Source: Persicaria tinctoria (Eukaryota; Streptophyta; Magnoliopsida; Caryophyllales; Polygonaceae). From it: DNA of 64,000 nt. Location of the stretch: contig JBANSL010000009.1 of NCBI GenBank assembly GCA_037127255.1, positions 3,344,001-3,408,000 of the forward strand, written 5' to 3'. The position numbers and the translations under genes were made by a program. The notes beneath the pieces were generated by a model. It ran no database searches, was not told the DNA's origin, and saw nothing but the letters and a program-made list of their open reading frames with translations. This document shows, in pieces, positions 11,954 to 23,102 of the stretch (position 1 is its first letter; the number at the start of each line of letters is the position of its first letter).

Positions 11954-14089
11954 TATAATACTAAAACACTTGCAAAATGGGACACGTGGCAGTCATACAT
12001 TTAAAGTTAGAAATTTAAGATATATCCCCAATTACTTCTCCAAATATTTAAAAATCTCACCTTAAAAATAGATCATCTAACCAATCATAATTTAATTTTA
12101 ATCAATTACTTAATTTTAATCTATCTAATCTTAATTCAACTAACTCCTAATTTAATTTCCTAATCACGCTCATATCCATCTTTAATTAAAAACAATATCC
12201 ATCTTTAATTAAAAATAATAATTGATGGAACTTACATTAATTTTTTGCTTAGATTTAAAATTTTCTCACTAATCAATTTTTTTTAAATTTTCTTTATATA
12301 TATACAAATTAAGGCCTAACCATCTAGAATGAACTATTTCATCTATCTAGCATAAACCAATTTTCATTAATGATTAATCAATGATATTTAATCAATCATC
12401 TTTTCTATATAATTTCTAAAACTCTATACTCCAAATTAAAAAAAAATCATGATTAAATCTTATTAACCAATTAAAAAAACAAATCAAATCATTTATGTCA
12501 AGATAAAATTTGAACGTAAAAGGCAAGATTAAACTAAAAAAAAAAATCTTTCGGATGGAACCTAATTAAATATGAAAAAAAGCAAGAATATTTATTTGAA
12601 TTTTGTTTAAAGTTCAAATGTTCAAATCTTTAATTCTTAACAGTTTGTCTAATAAATAAAATAGCTGTTATTTGTCTTTATCCATTTCTAAACAACTTTG
12701 CCGTGTTTTGATAAGAAAATATTTTTGAAACAATTATTTTCTATGTTTTTGTGCACATATGAGTAAAATCTTTTCTAAATATATACATCTTTAACTATCT
12801 TTTAGCTCACGGGTAATCTACTTTGCAAGCTATAAATTCTAATTTTAGTTTTTTTATTTAGCTATATTTACAACTACGGTGTCATTTTTTATTTATCTTT
12901 GGCCATGTTTCGTTCTTTTGCATGAGTAGATAAGAAACCAGTTTTCCCTTAAAATGATGACTTTGTTTGGTCGTTATAATCTTAAGTAGATAAGAATAAA
13001 TTAATAAAAAAAATAAAACTAAAAAATAATTTAATCCATAATTACTTTTCAATTTATATCATAAAAATTGTTGTTGATAAAAAGAATTCTTTTTTTGGTC
13101 AGATAGAATCTTCTTATTCAATGGTTAATATTGGTTATGATTTGATACATTGTATACTTGGTTTTTATTTTCAAAGAAATGGTTGTTAAATATTTATTTA
13201 TTTTTTTAAAATGGTGTTTTTTGCACGATAATTGTGAAAATTTTACTTGAATAAACTTGGTCTTTAGACCTCTTTTATAATCCCAAACATATCGACATTA
13301 AAATGATGTGGCAAATACTTTAAAAATTATAGACATGCATGTTTTTTATAACTTATGTTAGAGTTGTGTAACAATTATGGGTAGAGTTAAAAAATTTATA
13401 AGCGCTATAAAATATTGAATGATTTAGATTTTAATAGTCATTTTATTTTAGCTTTTTCCATAGTTCACTTTTTTTTATTAGAGCAACAAATAAATTGTAT
13501 CTAGATTATCCAATAAAATAAGATTAGCTCTACATAGTTTTTTTAATTAAAAGTTTTACGTATACCAATACATATTCATTATTGATGTGGGTACGTACAT
13601 TTGAAATGGTAAGCCCGTGCCTTAGGCACAGGTACTGTATTTTGAGACGGATGAAGCATTTTGTTTTACTTTTGAGTTTATTACAATAATATTTCTTTTC
13701 TCATTTTTATGTGCTCTCTATCCAAAAATTCTTAAAATTCTATTCACCTAACGTTTGTATGATATGTAGTTGAACTACCAAATTATTTGGTCTATAATTT
13801 ATTTACATTTTTATATCCTGCCTTAGGCATTTCAAATCTCAAACCCGACCCTGCTAGGAAGGTGAGATATTGACGTTTTGCCACATATATTATATATTGA
13901 TATGTATAATATAAGCATTATCTTTTTTTAATCCGAATTTATATTATTTTGTTACATCGTTTTTGTATTATTATAATAGTATAATACATCTAATATATAA
14001 TGTATATAATGTAAATAAATTATAGTAATATCTTCTATAATATAATATACTTTACAAATTCCGTGCGTTACGCACGGGCACTACGCTAG
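11954..14089 (+). mobile_element. Helitron B, joined to A and C
   Basis: It begins directly after the CTAG of element A with TATAATACTAAAACACTTGC and a GGGACACGTGGC motif, the usual start of this family minus the first TC. It ends at CTAG (14086-14089) after a strong hairpin, CCGTGCG TTA CGCACGG (14061-14077). A similar hairpin (GTGCCTTAGGCAC) at about 13616-13628 may mark another, decayed terminus inside it. The interior is AT-rich with no gene. Confidence 0.6.
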
Positions 14090-14850
14090 TACATATACTA
14101 AAATCGATGCATTGTTGCCTACGTGGCGGCACGTGAGTGCATTTGCATATGTGGCGGCACGAGAGTGCATCTCGCAAAGCTTTCTCCCGTAAAAAAAGGA
14201 AATCTAATAAAAATAATTAAATAGTTCTAACTAAATATAATTAAAAATGATTAAATAATTATTTCATTTTACCACTAACTTATATAATTAGATAGATGAA
14301 ATATCTTATAAAAGGGGAATATCTTATAAAAGAGTAAATATTAATATATAAGGAAATTAAAAATATTTAAATTAATACCACCTATCCAAAATAATTTTAA
14401 CTTTTTTTTTTATTGAAATCAATCGCCTATAATAAAGCAATTGTGTTTGAATATTAAGCATTTACCCCTTACGTTTGGAACAAAAGTGCAAGGGGTAATA
14501 AAACCCTCTCTCTACTCGGACGGTATGTGTTGTTAGGCAGTAGGCACTCTACTAAAACCAATATATAACGTTGTGGCCGGTTGTGGTTGATTTTATAAAA
14601 AAATATTATAAAAATAATATATTGTTATAGTTTATAAAAAGTTATTATAAATCACAATCTATCTATATATATTTTAGTTAACCGATTAATTGGTAACAAT
14701 ATAAATCAAAAGTATTTAATAGTCATACTAACAAAAAATATTAATAGATAAATATGTAGTATTTGAATTGTGCTATTTTATTTATATCTAGGTTGTTTTT
14801 AATGAAAAAAATTATTTATATCGAACACTATTAAATAAATAAATAAACAT
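14090..14850 (+). mobile_element. Helitron C, 5' portion of an A-type copy
   Basis: It follows element B immediately and repeats the A start (ATACTAAAATCGATGCATTG, then CTCGCAAAGCTTTCTCCCGT). Similarity to A continues patchily to about 14830. I did not find its 3' hairpin and CTAG, so the right end is approximate. Confidence 0.5.
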
Positions 14851-15540
14851 AGTTTATTATTTATTCGGTCTATTCAAGTATTAAATCGGACACTATTATT
14901 TCGATTATAAAAAAAACCATTACACCAAAATGAGACGATTCAATAAAAAAAAATTGTCAATGGAATATGCACTGATTTTATTATTATATTCAATCTATCT
15001 ATCTATATCTATTTATTTATCTATATCTATGTATATAAAGTTATATATTCTATACATACATATTTTTAAAACAGAAGACTTTAGTCTACATGTCATTCAT
15101 ACATTTTTTTTTTTAGTTCTTTAAGCTGGTAAATATATTTTTTCTTCTTCCCATCTCTCTCTTTAAATTAATCACATGCATGTTTTCCTTTTATTTTTAA
15201 CATATTTAATAACTATTGAGTTTACTTCAAAACAATGAATATGATCTAATGTCTATTATTAATCTATATGTAAATCTTTATATCTATACCTATATTTGTA
15301 TTTTATTACTATTTATAATATTAATTTATTATATTATTGGAATTATAGTTTTTAGAAATCGCCTTATGACACATTAGTTCAACATTAAATCGAAATGTTG
15401 CTCATTATCTAATTGATTGTATTGTATCTAATTTACTGTACGTACTTGTTGTATACTCCAGTATATACAATTAATTTGCAGTTTACAATGTACAGTTTTT
15501 CATCTCTTTTAATCTCACATCTGTACTAAACAGCCTTGAA
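14851..15540. other. AT-rich intergenic downstream of the kinase gene
   Basis: No gene. ATCT-rich simple repeats lie at about 14990-15040. The kinase 3' UTR and polyadenylation region should fall near 15556 and below, as it is transcribed leftward. Confidence 0.45.
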
Positions 15541-15556
15541 AGAATCATCTACTCGA

Positions 15557-16594
15557 CTACTCCAATCGGATGGTGACCCACCCATCCGAATCTGACCAAT
15601 CAGGCGGGGTAACCGGGTCACCCACCAATCCGTCTACCCGGTTCAACACCGAAGCAGAGCACGGCTCCTCGTATTGCTCCCATTCTGGCGAATAAGACGC
15701 CGTCGGCGTCCACTCACCGAATTCGAACGGGTCCCTCGGAGACGACGTCGTTTTGGTACCAAATTCCTCAGCCTCACCCCAACCCGAAACAAACGGGTGA
15801 CCCAACAGCATCCGGGTCGTCCACCTCTCATTCGGATCTTTCGCGAAGCATTTGGACAGAAAATCCCTCCCGTCTTCGCTCATACTCTCTGGGATCTCCG
15901 GCGCAGCGCCGGCGGTTGCGATGCGACACAGCAGCTTGCCGACGCCGCACCCTGGCTCGCATCTCCACACCGGCTTCCCCGTCGCCATCTCCGCCACTGC
16001 GCACCCCAGCGCCCACACGTCCGCCGGGGCGTCTACCTCGCCGCCGGTCACCACCTCCGGTGCCATGAATAGCGGTGTCCCGCTCAGCTCAAATCCGCCC
16101 CTCTTTCTGTCACTCCTCCTCTCCTTCGCAAGCCCGAAATCGGAGATCTTCACTCCGCCGTCCGCGAATTGAAGTACGTTCTGCAGCTTAATATCGCAGT
16201 GAACGAATCCGCAATCGTGGATGAAATCGAGGCCTTTAAGGATCGAAATAGTACACCGGCGTAATTCAGAGTCAGAGAATCGGTTGCCGGGGGACGATCT
16301 GAGCCGATCGGCGAGGCTTCCGGCGGCGGCGTACTCGAAGAAGAGGTTATAAATATCGCGGCCGTTCTCAGCGGTGCGGGCGTCGCCGAAGCACCGGACA
16401 ATTTGCTGGCAACCGCTGAGTCTCCGGAGGACCTCCCTCTCGTTCATGAGGGAATCGGAATTCAAGAAATCGGCGGATTTGACGACCATCAAAGGTGGGG
16501 GAGGGTGAATCGGGGATGAACTAGGTTTGGGGATTGCGAGATTGACGGTGCCGAAGGTCCCTCTGCCGACTTGTTTGCCGCGGATCCAATCCAT
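15557..16594 (-). CDS. MAPKKK17/18-like protein kinase
   Basis: An intact, intronless 345-residue Ser/Thr kinase, probably a MEKK-subgroup MAP kinase kinase kinase that phosphorylates MAPKKs in stress or ABA signalling. Seen in order: glycine loop GRGTFG at residues 10-15, VVK lysine at 39, likely alpha-C glutamate at 54, catalytic loop HCDIKLQN at 132-139, DFG at 152-154, and GTPLFMAPE about 20 residues later. HCD replaces HRD, which is usual in the plant MAPKKK13-21 clade. The C-terminal ~80 residues are outside the kinase fold and acidic/Ser-rich. Length and lack of introns fit MAPKKK17/18/20-type genes. The start is the first Met, immediately before the conserved W-x-x-G-x-x-V-G-x-G. I cannot tell which clade member it is. 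It looks functional and is the only clear host gene in the window. Confidence 0.93.
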   Translation of the reverse strand: MDWIRGKQVGRGTFGTVNLAIPKPSSSPIHPPPPLMVVKSADFLNSDSLMNEREVLRRLSGCQQIVRCFGDARTAENGRDIYNLFFEYAAAGSLADRLRSSPGNRFSDSELRRCTISILKGLDFIHDCGFVHCDIKLQNVLQFADGGVKISDFGLAKERRSDRKRGGFELSGTPLFMAPEVVTGGEVDAPADVWALGCAVAEMATGKPVWRCEPGCGVGKLLCRIATAGAAPEIPESMSEDGRDFLSKCFAKDPNERWTTRMLLGHPFVSGWGEAEEFGTKTTSSPRDPFEFGEWTPTASYSPEWEQYEEPCSASVLNRVDGLVGDPVTPPDWSDSDGWVTIRLE

Positions 16595-16599
16595 TGGAG

Positions 16600-16800
16600 C
16601 GAAATTTTAAGTAATCGTGAGTTCGATTTTGATCGGAGAGATTTTTTTGCCGGGAAATGGGAACTTGGAGTGGTTGGTTGAAGGAGATTGGACCAGCTGA
16701 AGCTATATATACGTGGGAGGGGGGCGCGTGAGATTTCAGTCAGTTGAGAACACAGTGGGGAGTTCAGTATAAGCGCGTCTATTTTGGAGCACGTGATAGT
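16600..16800 (-). promoter_or_regulatory. Probable promoter of the MAPKKK gene
   Basis: Read on the minus strand, a TATATATAG box lies at about 16700-16708, just over 100 bp upstream of the ATG, next to CCCACGTAT. A CACGTG G-box lies at 16790-16795. G-box/ABRE elements fit the ABA induction known for MAPKKK17/18, but a response here is inference. Confidence 0.5.
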
Positions 16801-17122
16801 TGCCGATATTTTTTTATATATAAAAAACGTTCTAGAGTACGTATTTTTTATTTGAGGGGAAGGTGGGCAAATTAATTTTCTATTGGTCAAATGATCAGTT
16901 GCAAACAAATTAAGTAAAATTCGAAATGTGGAGTATTTTTTAGATATATATTGCAATTAAAACGTGGTTGAGATTGTTATTGTGTTTACTGTTGGGAGTT
17001 TGGAGTTGTGCTTGATTTTTGTCCACGTCGTTTTAAGAATCATTGATAGGTTGCTTGATTTCGAGAGATTTTGTGCATTTTGAAGTCAAAATACAGCAAT
17101 GTTTTCATGGATCTCTTATGTA

Positions 17123-17353
17123 TGGGTGATATAGTCAGGTTGTTAGTATGGTTGTTACACGTGGGTTAGATGTAGAGTTAGAAGTTAGCCTTGGTTAGGA
17201 GGTGTATATATGTAGGTGGTTAATGATTGATCGGTGTGGTTGAGAAATATACAGAAAATTCCCAAATTCTCTATTTTGCTCTCTAATGGCGGAAAACACC
17301 TAAATTTAGGAAATCTTGGTTGTGAACAACAACTCTAGCTTGCTGTGTGTTCA
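17123..17353 (+). repeat. Copia 5' LTR
   Basis: Starts TGGGTGATATAGTCAGG and ends TGTGTGTTCA, with the standard TG...CA ends. Confidence 0.88.
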
Positions 17354-17355
17354 TA

Positions 17356-17366
17356 TGGTATCAGAG
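17356..17366 (+). other. Copia primer binding site (initiator tRNA-Met type)
   Basis: TGGTATCAGAG begins 2 bp after the LTR. This is the standard Copia PBS, complementary to the 3' end of plant initiator tRNA-Met. Confidence 0.88.
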
Positions 17367-17413
17367 TCATCAACGATTGTCTGAAATCATGTGATTGTTT
17401 TGGAGCTTTGGAG

Positions 17414-18616
17414 ATGGCAGACAACAACGCACCAGATGATGGAATATCGGATTCTTCACCAGCAAATCATGGAGGCATGAATTTTGGAGCGAATCAAACA
17501 GGTCCATTGTTTCTCTCTAACTCGGATCACCCTGGAATGCAGCTCGTCGCTGCACAGTTCAATGGAAGGAACTTCCACAGCTGGACTAGAGACGTGAGGA
17601 TGGCGCTCGGGGCTAAGATGAAACTTGGCTTCATTAACGGCAAGGTGGAGAAACATTGTGAAATCGATGATGATTATGATCGTTGGCTGAGGTGTGACTT
17701 CATGGTTACAAGCTGGATAATCAATTCCGTGAAGCCAGACCTTGCGGAGCACTTCGTCTATGTCAATTCAGCTAAGGAACTTTGGGAAGAAATTCACGAG
17801 AGGTTCGCAGAAGCTAATGCTCCATTGATCTATCAATTGAAGAAAGAAATAAGTGAAATCAAACAAGAAAATCTCTCGGTGTTCGAGTATTTTGGCAAAC
17901 GCAAGAAAGCCTGAGATGAATTGCAGGAAATTGAATAATTTCCAATTCGTAAGTGTGGAGGCTTGAAAATGTGTTCATGCGCGATTCTGAAGAAATTGCT
18001 AGATCGAGAGGCCACAACAAAGTTGATGCAGTTTCTCATGGGCCTCTCTGACACCTATGAAGGGATTCGCATCAACATCCTGGCTATGGAACCTTTGCCG
18101 TTTGTCAATCGAGCTTTTCACACGGTGATGCAGATCGAGCGACAGAAGGGAATTACAAGTGCGAATCTCACTTCTCATGTGGTGCTTGCTGCGAGGAATC
18201 TTGGCAATTCTGGATCTAGAGGCTTCAAAGGAAATTCAAGCAATTCTGGCAACGGTGCACCCGGTGGCGAAGGTGGATCTACTTCTTCAAACACTGGACA
18301 AGCTTCGTCATCTAGTAATTCATCATGGAAAGGTTCAGACCAGAAGAAGGACTATAAGAAACATAAGATGGAGCTCTTTTGCAACTACTGCAAGGAACAA
18401 GGACATGTTAAGGAAACCTGCTTCAAGCTTGTCGGGTGTCCGGATTGGTACAATGGACCTAAGCGTCCTCAAGAGGACAAGATGGTTGCAACCGTTCAAG
18501 ACATGGTTGTTGATTCAACTCCACTAACAGGAGGAGAATCTGCAGGTGGAATACATGACATGAAGCTGGTCAATGCAGTTGTAGCTGAGGTGATTAAAGC
18601 CATGGAAGGGAAATGA
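17414..18616 (+). pseudogene. Copia gag with stops
   Basis: The capsid/nucleocapsid part, read from the Met at 17414. A UBN2/gag-type helical domain (motifs SWTRDVRMAL, WEEIHERFAEANAPLIYQLK) leads to a CCHC knuckle, CNYCKEQGHVKETC, near 18380-18420. The frame is interrupted by a TGA at 17912-17914 and a TAA about 24 bases on, then by a TGA at 18614-18616, without a frameshift. Protease continues in the same frame. A Gly/Ser/Asn-rich linker precedes the knuckle. Not translatable to full length as it stands. Confidence 0.85.
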
Positions 18617-18625
18617 GTAGCTGAT

Positions 18626-19753
18626 ATGGATATGTCTGGTACTAGCTCGGTCAATTTTGCAGGTATGATCACTAAACCTTCAACAGAGAAACGTGAATGT
18701 CATAAATCTATTGCTTGGATTGTGGATTCAGGGGCTTCATCAGATCACATACTGTGTGACAGGGAGATGTTTGATGAACTGCATCTTCTTGTTAGACCTA
18801 TTGTGATTGCATCTTCTGATGGTTTGACACAATATGTGCAGTACATTGGACACATCAGGATGAGCAACAAGATTTCTCTCAGAAATGTGTGGTTCATGCC
18901 GAATTTCAAATACAATATGATGTCTGTATTTAAACTGTTAGATGATGGGGGTTATTTGTTTGTGTTCTCCAAATGGAATTGTTGGTTGCAGGACATTTCC
19001 ACTAGTGGGATCATTGACAACGTACTCGAGCTGGAGGAATCTATAAGTATGCTGGCCGGTTTCAAGTGTTTACCTGTGCAGTCTACAGGCATCAAGAGAG
19101 TCACTACTGGAGAAGATGTGTCCCTTCGTGGAAGGTTTGCAGCTTCCCTAAATAATGATGTCTCAATAAATGTGGTACATGCCCGGTTAGGACATGTGTC
19201 TGTTTCCAAGATGAAGCACCTGAAGTGTATTCATAGCTCTTTGTTTTACCCTAGTTCAAGCACATTGAATGTCCGAGCTTATTCAGATGCAGATTGGGGG
19301 TCATGTCGGGACACCAGTAGGTCTCTTACAGGTTATTGTATCTTCTTGGGCGATTGTTTAGTGTCATGGAAGACGAAGAAACATAAGATTGTGTCCAAAT
19401 CTTCGATTGAGAGTGAGTATCGGAGTATGTCACACACAGGCAGGGCAATTGTATGGGTAACTGGGATTTTAGTTGATTTGGGAATTGATTCGGCTAGGTC
19501 GGTCACTTTGTGTTGTGACAACAAGTCAGCATTGCAATTGCCAGTGAATCCACTGTTTCACGAGCGTACGAAACACCTACGTGTGGATTGCCATTTCATT
19601 CGTGATTTGGTCATAGAAGGGTTGATTTCTACTATGTTTGTTCCAACTCATTTGCAGATTGCTGATGTATTCACGAAACTATTAGGTGCCCAACAACATC
19701 TGTTCTTATCTTGCAAGATGGGGCTTGTATTCCACCATACATGCCCACCTTAA
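18626..19753 (+). pseudogene. Copia pol remnant: protease, pre-integrase, RNase H
   Basis: A 375-residue open frame. The aspartic protease motif is WIVDSGASSDH, followed by a GAG-pre-integrase segment (HARLGHVSVSKMKHL). The frame then jumps within about 15 residues to the pol C-terminus: RNase H with YSDADWGSCRDTSRS, the SKSSIESEYRSM helix and ADVFTKLL. The integrase core and entire reverse transcriptase are missing, and the junction is in frame near 19250. Parent elements encode about 1300-1400 residues. This is a deletion derivative that could move only with help in trans. Confidence 0.88.
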
Positions 19754-19763
19754 GGGGGGGATA
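19751..19763 (+). other. Copia polypurine tract
   Basis: The purine-rich AAGGGGGGGATA directly precedes the 3' LTR. Confidence 0.8.
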
Positions 19764-19997
19764 TGGGTGATATATTAGTCAGGTTGTTAGTATGGTTGTT
19801 ACATGCTGGTTAGATGTAGAGTTAGAAGTTAACCTTGGTTAGGAGGGGTATATATGTAGGTGGTAAAGGATTGAACGGTGTGGTTGAGAAATATACAGAA
19901 AATTCCCAAATTCTCTCTTTTGCTCTCTAATGGAGGGAAACACCTAGATCTAGGAGATCTCGGTTGTGAACAACAACTCTAGCTTGATGTGTGTTCA
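19764..19997 (+). repeat. Copia 3' LTR
   Basis: Starts TGGGTGATATATTAGTCAGG and ends GTGTGTTCA. Compared with the 5' LTR it has small indels and clustered substitutions. Confidence 0.88.
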
Positions 19998-20000
19998 TAT

Positions 20001-23000
20001 TGTAACGGCCCGGAATTATGATTTCCGGGTTACGTTTCAAGGGATGAAACCCCTTGTTCGGATCTTGCAATCCAGGTACGGGTCGAGGTTTCAAACTCAT
20101 TTTTATGGTCAGTAATAAAGAGGGATTTCGAACCCTGAAAATATCGTAGGGTTGTTGGGTACCCTTAACCTGTCCTAGGGACTAACTCGCGAAATTCATT
20201 TCAAACGGAAGCAAAATTAAGATACAAAGCGCCACGGCAGAGCCGGATCAAAACCAAAACATAAGTGGATGATTACCATTTATAATGAGTTAGAGATTTA
20301 GCCAGGCTCTTCGATTCACAAAAAGGGAACCCTGTCATATAGACATCGAGCAATCAAAATCTGCAGACAATACCTTAAAAAATGAACGGGGAAAGGAGTC
20401 AGATCGAGTCACTCATGCGGGACCGCCAGTCCTCGCTGAGGCCACATAGTATGTGCTATACCTAATAAAGATGCTCTAATGCAGTACGAAAGTCAAACAC
20501 ACTAGCATGCTCCTAGCTATAGTAATGTGTAAAAATATTGTAAAGGGCCCAAGACAATGCAAAGTGGCATATCCCTCTCCTACCTCCACCCCCTTCCGAT
20601 AGGGCGGAGACTGGCCAGCTCGTGAATGCATTCCATCATAATCGGGCGGCACGCATGCCTAACCCGCTCCACAATAAAGCCCGCAGGCATCTCATAATAT
20701 AAGGAAGTTCATGACTCGATTGACGCAGGCATCTCATAATAAGTAAGCAGATGCTCATTCAATTAGTGCAACCTAAATAGGATACTACATGGCATGCTTT
20801 TATGCATATGCAACACCTAACATAAAATGCAACAACAAGCATGAATGTCCAACCTGGGTAAGCCCCCTAGGGAACTTACCTGAAGATGTAGAACAACATG
20901 ATAATACAAGCAAGGGCCCAAATGCAAGTCCAAAGCAATCCGAAAGCAATACACACCTATCATCAAGCCATTTCCATAAGCTACTGAACCAATATTCTCA
21001 CATACACGAACCCGAGTTCTCAACATCCTTAAAACCAATCGATAGTAAAACCATTTTCCAAAACCTTTCCGATACGATCAACATCAACCAATCATTCTTC
21101 CAATCAACTCTTTGATAAAATCATACCAACCATATTTTTTAAACTCTTAAATTCCAAATTAAGTCAACTCAAATTTAAAATAATCTCTCAAATAATATTT
21201 GGCCAAATTTTGACATTTATCATTTAAATACTTAACAAATTTCCAAAATTATATTATAGACCTAATTCCGGCATTTTGATTTTCCAAACAAAATCCTTAA
21301 AAGACATTTCCGAAAGCTTGAAAATCCTTTTTAAATAACTTTCCAAGTAATATCTAACCAAAAATGTAATACCATAGCTAAATCTTCTTTTCAATTCATA
21401 TAATACATATTTCAAATAATATCACTTTTATAATGTGTACAAATTTTCAGAAAATATAAAGTCACAAAATCATAATAATATATATAACATAATATTTAAC
21501 GAATAACAACTGAACAATTAACAAAATAGAATTAACAACAATAACCCATGAAAAGGCCTTAACCCAACACCCTAAAAAAATCAGATCCGACCCAAACACT
21601 TCAAAAGAAAGGCCCAGCCCGAAAAATAGGCCCACACCCAAATATCTTTTTAAAAGGAATGAACCGAACCGGTTTCCTCTTTTAAAACACAAACTGGATC
21701 GGGATTTAAAAGAAAACAGAAGACCATGCCGTGGCCACAATGCATCGTCTTCAGCGGAGCAGCTGAGCGAAATTCAGAGAAAAGAAGGGAGAGAGGAAGG
21801 AGCTGCCAGCGATGGCCATTCTCCGACGACTCGAGCCCGAAATCAATCACAACGAATCGACAAGAAAGGGGGAAAAAAGAGGGATCCTCACCGAGGGTCT
21901 CGAAAGTTCGCCAGAGACGGAGGCGTCGAGCTCGACTAGACTCGCCGGAGGCAGAATCGGAGCTTTCGTGACCTAGGACGGAGGTGGAGGGTCAAAAGGT
22001 GAAACCTTGCGACATTGAAGAGCGAAAGGAAAGAGGAGGAACCTCATCGAGGGCTGGAATCACGCTGGAAAAGCTCGATCGGCTCGGTTGAAGGCGGCTT
22101 CACGTCGTCTTGGCCTGGGGAGAGAGGGAATCGAATAAAGGTCCGCCTTTACCAGGTAATTGGTTCGGAAATTAAAGAAGGAGCCTTACCGCCCCGCTTG
22201 AACGAAGAACAGAGGAAGGAGGAAGAAGGTGGCGGCTCGGCGGCGCCGGCTTCTCCTTGGCGGCTCTTTGATGGAGGAACAAGGTTCTCGGTTGAAATAG
22301 TGGAGCAAGAGCTTCGGCTACTGCTGCTCGAAAACGGAGAAGAAATAGTGGAGCAAGAGCTTCGATGTCGATGGCGGCGGCGACTTCTGTTGGCTGCAAA
22401 CAGGCGGAAGGAGCTTGGTGGGAGCTCCGGTGGTTGCTGTTGGAGGCGGAGACGACAGAGTGCTGCTGGAGGCTTGGAACAGACGGAAAGGAGATGGGAG
22501 GCGGTCTCGGCGATGGTACAACAGGAGAGAGAGGGAGGGTGGTTTCTTCTGAATTTTCAGGCAATTGTAGAGAAAGGGGAAAGTGAGGATTGGGTTGTGG
22601 GTTTGTGTCTTTTGGTAGATGGAAGTTTGCAGGGAGGATTGAGCATATGTCTGTAGCACCAAAATGGAATGTGGGTGAGCTTCCCTTTCACTAGTAGACA
22701 AGGAGAGGTGTTCGGGTATGATGGGTGAGTTGAGAGAGAGAGATATTTAAAGAAAAAGGAAATTTAGAAGTGGTCCCAATAGATATTTGAATATCCAAAC
22801 AAAATATCTCAAAACCCGCTTACTCGACCTTATCCCGACACATTTAAAATACTACTCAATTTTCCAAAATCCGAATTTAATAAATGGAATCCGAACATTA
22901 TTTTCCAATTTTCGGTATCTAAAAGCAGAGTATAACATATTTTAAATTTTTAATTAAATAATGCCGGAACTCGTTTTGAAATATTTAGAATAAAACCAAT

Positions 23001-23102
23001 AGCTCAAGGACAGAAATTCCAAACCTCCCAAATCTTAAAATCGGAATGATTATAAATCACTATTTTAATAATTTAATATTCTAAAATTTCCCGGTCTTTA
23101 CA
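20001..23102 (-). repeat. Long Gypsy-type LTR (3.1 kb), 3' LTR of a truncated element
   Basis: On the minus strand it begins TGTAAAGACCGGG and ends CCCGGGCCGTTACA-like (plus-strand start TGTAACGGCC at 20001). It is the same family as the solo LTR at 52647-55288. Shared landmarks include GCCACGGCAGAGCCGG, TATCCCTCTCCTACCTCCAC and GGGCGGCACGCATGCC. A GC-rich, CpG-rich part (about 21720-22700) is open in several frames, as is common around the transcription start of long plant LTRs; I do not count those frames as genes. Minus strand immediately upstream carries the typical pol-end and PPT sequence, so this is the 3' LTR. Confidence 0.75.

Larger units (their letters stand above)
17123..19997 (+). 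mobile_element. Ty1/Copia element, internally deleted
   Basis: Two LTRs of 231 and 234 bp (17123-17353 and 19764-19997, roughly 92% alike by eye) flank an interior with PBS, gag, protease and the RNase H end of pol, but no integrase core or reverse transcriptase. There are indels and many substitutions between LTRs, so it is not young. No clean target duplication is readable because another LTR begins 4 bp past the right end. It lies about 0.5 kb upstream of the MAPKKK start, in the opposite orientation. Confidence 0.88.

Noticed and set aside
16489..16956. A 155-codon minus frame upstream of and overlapping the kinase start
   Set aside because: It overlaps the MAPKKK promoter and 5' end in another frame, has no recognisable domain, and contains the TATA box and G-box.
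21726..22701. Frames of up to 213 codons in the long LTR
   Set aside because: GC-rich LTR region open on both strands; the same region of the solo LTR does not conserve these frames.
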